64,000 nucleotides of DNA, taken from assembly GCF_001483135.1 (NCBI RefSeq), contig NZ_LNAL01000006.1, positions 682,003 through 746,002 on the forward strand. The letters run 5' to 3'. Position 1 is the first letter of the stretch; each line of letters begins with the position of its first letter. Source of the DNA: Solirubrum puertoriconensis (GTDB lineage: Bacteria > Bacteroidota > Bacteroidia > Cytophagales > Hymenobacteraceae). Of this stretch, positions 60,859-64,000 are shown one piece after another. The notes beneath the pieces were generated by a model, which saw nothing but the letters and a program-made list of their open reading frames with translations, did not search any database and was not told where the DNA came from. Position numbers and translations under genes: made by a program.

Positions 60859-61896
60859 CTAGGCCGCTGGCACCCGCTCCGACGACCCCCGAATCAGCAG
60901 CTCGGGCTGCAGCGTAATCTGCCGCCCAACGGCTTTCTCCTCGTTTTCGTGCTGTGTCATCAGCTCGAGCAACAAGTGCACGGCCGTGCGCCCCATCTCT
61001 TCGCACCGCTGATCAACCGAAGTCAGCTTGGGCTCGGTAAGCGACGAAAATAACTCGTTGCTGAAGCCCGCCAGTGCCACATCATTGGGCACGCGCAAGC
61101 CATACCGCTTTAGCACCTGCATGGCACCCACCAACGACAAATCATTGGCCGCGAACACGGCATCGAGCTTGGGCGCCTGCTGCAGCAACTGCTCCATGCC
61201 GTCGAGGCCGTCTTGCATCGAGAGGTTGGAGAAGTGTACCAAGGCCTCGTCGTAGGCAACGCCGTGGGCGCGCAATGCATCCTGGTAGCCGCGGTAGCGG
61301 TTCTGGCAAATATTCACGTGCTGCGGGCCGCCTAGGTGCGCAATGCGCGTGCAGCCTTGCTCAATGAGGTGCGACACGGCCTGGTAAGCGCCCTGGTAAT
61401 CGTCGAGCACCACGGCGCTGGCATCGGGCGTTTCCATCACGCGGTCGAAGAACACCAGCGGAATGTTGCGCCGGCGCACCTCCTCAAAGTGGCTGAAGTC
61501 GCGGGTAGTAAGCGACACCGACACCAGAATGCCATCAACCTGCGCGTTCAGCAGGGTAGCAATGTTTTTCTTTTCGTGGGTTTCGTTTTCGTTCGATTGG
61601 CAGATCATCACGTTGAAGCCCGCCAGGTTGGCAATGGTTTCGATGCCTTTGAGCACCAACGCGAAGAAGTGCCCATCGATGTGCGGCACCACGACACCTA
61701 GGGTGTTGCTGCGCCCTTTGCGCAGAGCGGCCGCTAAGTGGTTGGGCTGGTAGTTGAGCTGCTTGGCCAGTTCCCACACCCGCTTTTTGGTAGCGTCGCT
61801 GATAGCGGGGTGGTTGTTTAGCACCCGCGAGATGGTGGAAACCGACAGGTTGAGCTGCTTGGCGAGGTCTGATATGGAGGCGCGACGAGTAGCCAC
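60859..61896 (-). CDS. LacI-family transcriptional regulator (paralogue of the 54358 gene)
   Basis: 345 residues. The N-terminal HTH and hinge helix (LAKQLNLSVSTISRVLNNHPAIS, LNYQPNHLAAALRKGRSN) precede a sugar-binding-like domain (TLGVVVPHIDGHFF, PLVFFDRV and onward). It shares most of these motifs with the protein at 54358-55416. Its TAG stop is from CCTAGG at 60858. A perfect palindrome TGCAAACGTTTGCA (62094-62107) lies 198 bp upstream and could be its operator. The effector is unknown. Confidence 0.93.
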   Translation of the reverse strand: MATRRASISDLAKQLNLSVSTISRVLNNHPAISDATKKRVWELAKQLNYQPNHLAAALRKGRSNTLGVVVPHIDGHFFALVLKGIETIANLAGFNVMICQSNENETHEKKNIATLLNAQVDGILVSVSLTTRDFSHFEEVRRRNIPLVFFDRVMETPDASAVVLDDYQGAYQAVSHLIEQGCTRIAHLGGPQHVNICQNRYRGYQDALRAHGVAYDEALVHFSNLSMQDGLDGMEQLLQQAPKLDAVFAANDLSLVGAMQVLKRYGLRVPNDVALAGFSNELFSSLTEPKLTSVDQRCEEMGRTAVHLLLELMTQHENEEKAVGRQITLQPELLIRGSSERVPAA

Positions 61897-62093
61897 TGGG
61901 GAGTGCTAAGTAAGAAATGAGCCTGCAAGTTCGGCTAAAACGAGCACTGAAGCGGCATGACTTCGGTACCGCCTGCTTTGCAAGTAATAACAAGTAATAC
62001 CCGCGACTAGGTTTTCGCAGCAACAGCCAGCATTAACGCCGCCGCCCGCCGCTAACGGGAGCTGGTGCAAGGAAGAAGCTGACGCATGATTTA

Positions 62094-62107
62094 TGCAAAC
62101 GTTTGCA
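62094..62107. promoter_or_regulatory. LacI-type operator over a promoter -33 box
   Basis: TGCAAACGTTTGCA is a perfect 14-bp palindrome with the central CG of LacI-family sites. It includes the TTTG that serves as the -33 box of the promoter at 62102-62133. Binding here would block that promoter. The nearest candidate regulator is the divergent LacI-like gene. Confidence 0.7.
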
Positions 62108-62133
62108 CAGAAAATTTCAGTCGCCTACATTTG
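62102..62133 (+). promoter_or_regulatory. Promoter reading towards the IS630-like HTH gene
   Basis: TTTG (62102-62105), 20-nt spacer, TACATTTG (62126-62133) is a full match to the Bacteroidota consensus. The first plus-strand gene begins at 62263, leaving about a 120-nt leader. Confidence 0.7.
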
Positions 62134-62262
62134 GCAAGTGAGCAGCCGCTAAAGCGCGAGGCATGGGCCGCGAATGCCTTGTAGCGAGTGGGTGCTTTTG
62201 CCAACCGACCCTGTGTCTTCCCCACCCAACACACATCGTTAGCTCTTAGTCATCCGTTACCA

Positions 62263-62739
62263 ATGGGCCGTCACCGTTACACCCTACAGCTTACTCGCAA
62301 GCAACAGGCATACCTAGCCGACTTTATCAACTCCGAAACGCTCTCCAAACAGCAGCGCAACCGCGCCATTGTGCTGCAGCATTGGCTGGCTGATTTCTCC
62401 GCGCAGGATTCGGCCGACATCCTGGGGCTCAGCATCGACCGCGTGTACAGCATGCGCCGCGCCTACTCGCAGCAAGGGTTCCGCGGCTATCTGCACGAGG
62501 TACCCCGTTGCGGTGCGCCCAACAAGCTCACGCCCGAGCTCGAAACCCTGTTGCGAAAACTCACGCAGGGGCAGGCCCCGGCCAAAGGCAAACGCTGGAC
62601 GCTTGCCTTGCTGGCGCAACGCATCGTGGAACTCGGCCACACCGACCGAATTTGCACGCTTACGGTGCACAAAGCCCTGAAGCGCATCCGGAGCACTGCG
62701 GCCACGCCGCAAGCCACCCACATGAGCCAAGCAGCCTAG
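62263..62739 (+). CDS. Orphan helix-turn-helix protein resembling the N-terminus of IS630-type transposases
   Basis: 158 residues from ATG 62263 (MGRHRYTLQLTRKQQ). It has a homeodomain-like HTH (KQQRNRAIVLQHWLADFSAQDSADILGLSIDRVYSMRR, about 30-67) and a second winged-type HTH (about 75-140, with CGAPNKLTPELETLLRKL). This is the DNA-binding half of IS630-family transposases, without the DDE catalytic domain and without terminal repeats seen nearby. It may be a domesticated regulator or a remnant. The C-terminus ends shortly after the second HTH. It is expressed from a promoter carrying a LacI-like operator. Confidence 0.75.
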   Translation: MGRHRYTLQLTRKQQAYLADFINSETLSKQQRNRAIVLQHWLADFSAQDSADILGLSIDRVYSMRRAYSQQGFRGYLHEVPRCGAPNKLTPELETLLRKLTQGQAPAKGKRWTLALLAQRIVELGHTDRICTLTVHKALKRIRSTAATPQATHMSQAA

Positions 62740-62761
62740 CTTGTGCTAAGCGCTTAAGTTG

Positions 62762-62914
62762 CTACAGCCGTTGCAGTGCCTCCATTACGAGGGCAATCAG
62801 TGGTATTAGCATGCCTACGCCCACAGTTGCAATGCTAACCCAAGCTGGGAGTATCCGATCGGCGGCCTCGTGGCGGCGCAAACGGTACCGCTCTACAATG
62901 AATGTGTGGTGCAT
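62762..62914 (-). CDS. Possible 50-residue membrane peptide
   Basis: ATG 62914 to TAG 62762. A basic N-terminus (MHHTFIVERYRLRRHEAA) precedes one clear membrane segment (WVSIATVGVGMLIPLIALVM, about 25-44). Such a layout is plausible for a small inner-membrane protein oriented by its positive N-terminus. A+T-rich DNA just upstream could hold the promoter. Unproven. Confidence 0.45.
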   Translation of the reverse strand: MHHTFIVERYRLRRHEAADRILPAWVSIATVGVGMLIPLIALVMEALQRL

Positions 62915-62934
62915 AGCGATGGTGGCTGATGTTT

Positions 62935-63000
62935 TAACGATATGATAATATAAACATAAAATTTAAATATTGCCATAGATCTGTAGTTTCTAGTTACCTC
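62935..63000. other. A+T-rich stretch
   Basis: About 65 bp, mostly A and T, unlike the GC-rich surroundings. It lies between a 62-bp palindrome and the possible 50-residue peptide gene. It may be the promoter region of the latter. Confidence 0.5.
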
Positions 63001-63035
63001 ATGTGTACAAGAAGCCGACTGACCATACACTAACG

Positions 63036-63097
63036 CCCCAAACACCCGATGCCCTAGCGCCTGCACGTGCAGGCGCTAGGGCATCGGGTGTTTGGGG
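63036..63097. repeat. 62-bp perfect palindrome
   Basis: Two perfect 31-bp arms (63036-63066 and 63067-63097) meet with no spacer at GCAC|GTGC. It lies 24 bp after the stop of elaA. No T-run flanks it, so it is not a classical terminator. In RNA it would fold into an extremely stable hairpin. Confidence 0.95.
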
Positions 63098-63120
63098 GCA
63101 ATCAGAATCCGGAAGTACCG

Positions 63121-63570
63121 CTAGGAACGCAGCATATGAATGTGCTCTATGCCATCTTCCAGGTAAATGTCATCGAGCTGCTCGAAGCCGAAGCTAGTGT
63201 AGAAGGCGCGCAAGTAGTACTGCGCCCCGATTTTTATGGCCTGCGGGCCAAACAACTGTTCGCACTGGGTAATGGCCTGTTGCATCAGCTCGCGGCCTAG
63301 GCCGTAGCGCCGGTACTTTGGGCTCACTACCACGCGCCCGATGCTGGCCTGCTCGTAGGAGCGGCCCGCCTCAAACAAGCGGGCGTAGGCCGCCAACTGG
63401 CCTTCGGGCGAATAACCCAGCAGGTGGTAAGCTTGCTGATCCATGCCGTCGATGTCCTGGAATGCGCAGGTTTGCTCCACCACAAATACCTCGCTGCGCA
63501 GTTGCAGCAGGTCGTACAGTTCGGCTAGGGTAAGCTCGGCAAAGGGCTTGGTAATCCAGGTAAGCGTCAT
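63121..63570 (-). CDS. elaA: GNAT-family N-acetyltransferase, ElaA-like
   Basis: 149 residues from ATG 63570 (MTLTWITKPFAELTL); the frame open to 63663 includes the promoter. ElaA-type members have the motif LLQLRSEVFVVEQTCAFQDIDGMDQQAYH (about 19-47) and the acetyl-CoA loop IGRVVVSPKYRRYGLGRELM (about 77-96) with the Q/RxxGxG/A signature. The acetylated target is unknown. Length is right for the family. Confidence 0.92.
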   Translation of the reverse strand: MTLTWITKPFAELTLAELYDLLQLRSEVFVVEQTCAFQDIDGMDQQAYHLLGYSPEGQLAAYARLFEAGRSYEQASIGRVVVSPKYRRYGLGRELMQQAITQCEQLFGPQAIKIGAQYYLRAFYTSFGFEQLDDIYLEDGIEHIHMLRS

Positions 63571-63588
63571 GGCAAGAAAATGTGAGCC

Positions 63589-63596
63589 CAAAGGTA
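63589..63596 (-). promoter_or_regulatory. -7 promoter element for elaA
   Basis: CAAAGGTA on the plus strand reads TACCTTTG on the minus strand, an exact TAnnTTTG, 19 nt from the start at 63570. A -33 box at the correct distance is not clear. Confidence 0.55.
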
Positions 63597-63685
63597 GGTG
63601 GCCAGCCGTGGTTTTGTCACGCTGGCTACCTGCGGCACTACATTCTCTTTTGCTCAACCGCACGAAGCGCCGTGTTTGGGCTTAG

Positions 63686-64000
63686 CTATTGCACGAGCAA
63701 GCTTCGGGTAAGCCGCTGCCCATCGATGCTGAGCTGGCACACGTACATGCCGGCTGCCAGCCCCGCCCGTTCGAAACGTATGGCGTGGCTGCCTGCGGGG
63801 CGGGCGGCATCGAGCAGCACGGCTACTTCGCGACCTGCCAGGTCGAGCACCGAAAGGCGCACATGGGCGTTGCGGCTAAGCGAAAAAGGCACCACCGCGC
63901 CATCGGCCGCAATGGGGTTGGGGTAGGCGGCCTGGAGCTGCATGCCTGCCTCGATGCTGCGGCGGTTGCTGGTTATGACCGAGGTAGTTTGCACGGGGTC
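63686..64000 (-). CDS. C-terminal part of a T9SS type A cargo protein (5' end outside window)
   Basis: At least 104 residues; the frame runs off the right edge. The C-terminal type A sorting domain is clear: AAYPNPIAADGAVVPFSL, NAHVRLSVLDLAGREVAVLLDA and AGMYVCQLSIDGQRLTRSLLVQ. It would be secreted by T9SS and processed by a PorU-type enzyme. The rest of the protein is unseen, so the biological function is open. Confidence 0.9.
   Translation of the reverse strand, partial: DPVQTTSVITSNRRSIEAGMQLQAAYPNPIAADGAVVPFSLSRNAHVRLSVLDLAGREVAVLLDAARPAGSHAIRFERAGLAAGMYVCQLSIDGQRLTRSLLVQ

Noticed and set aside
50451-63097. CRISPR or attachment-site interpretation of the long palindromes
   Set aside because: There are no repeat-spacer series, no cas genes, no integrase and no tRNA next to them, so the palindromes are reported as such only.

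Overview
The window comes from a high-GC Bacteroidota chromosome, most likely Hymenobacter or a close relative in the Cytophagales. The evidence is type IX secretion (T9SS) components and T9SS-sorted surface proteins, Bacteroidota-type promoters (TTTG or TTG, about 20 nt, then TAnnTTTG), a lack of Shine-Dalgarno dependence, and RlmD, NamZ, LolC/E and PspC/PadR proteins typical of that phylum. No rRNA, CRISPR array, plasmid or phage module is visible. There is one tRNA gene.

Layout. 1-2.9 kb: methylmalonyl-CoA epimerase (cut by the window edge), a Sua5/YrdC protein and a CCA-adding-enzyme family protein. 3.1-6.2 kb: a PadR regulator and a large PspC membrane protein in one operon. 6.5-12.8 kb: a PorV/PorQ-like barrel and a 1693-residue PorU2-like C25 peptidase. 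12.9-19.1 kb: quinone oxidoreductase, folA, fmt, a NamZ-like enzyme, a LolC/E-type permease and an M23 peptidase. 19.4-27.6 kb: phenylacetyl-CoA epoxidase genes. paaE lies apart from the tetR-paaABCD operon, with an M3 peptidase and two lipoproteins between. 27.8-33.7 kb: thiL, an acyltransferase, an alpha/beta hydrolase and rlmD. 33.8-40.3 kb: two giant T9SS cargo proteins. 40.5-42.4 kb: an SDR, a TPR/SH3 protein and tRNA-Lys. 42.8-50.4 kb: an NtrY/NtrC-like two-component pair divergent from a MacAB-like export cluster. 50.5-64 kb: universal stress protein, DUF5996, MpaB-like oxygenase, two paralogous LacI regulators, an M20 amidohydrolase, a Na+/H+ antiporter, pirin, tag, an orphan IS630-like HTH protein, ElaA, and the C-terminus of another T9SS cargo protein.

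How the parts work together. The paa genes would make a five-part ring-1,2-phenylacetyl-CoA epoxidase. Matching 14-bp inverted repeats sit at the tetR-paaABCD promoter and upstream of the distant paaE, so one TetR repressor probably coordinates both. The two-component pair probably controls the adjacent exporter through two tandem 20-bp sites in the divergent intergenic region. PorU2, the PorV/PorQ-like protein and three T9SS cargo proteins point to an active T9SS.

Most unusual features. (1) CCTAGG is strongly over-represented: about 90 copies by hand count against about 20 expected from composition, recalling the HIP1 repeat of cyanobacteria. (2) There are very long perfect palindromes (42, 56 and 62 bp) with no loop, two of them between clearly convergent genes and two lacking a T-tract. 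(3) One CCTAGG supplies the stop codons of two overlapping convergent genes. All calls come from reading the sequence; no database search was run.
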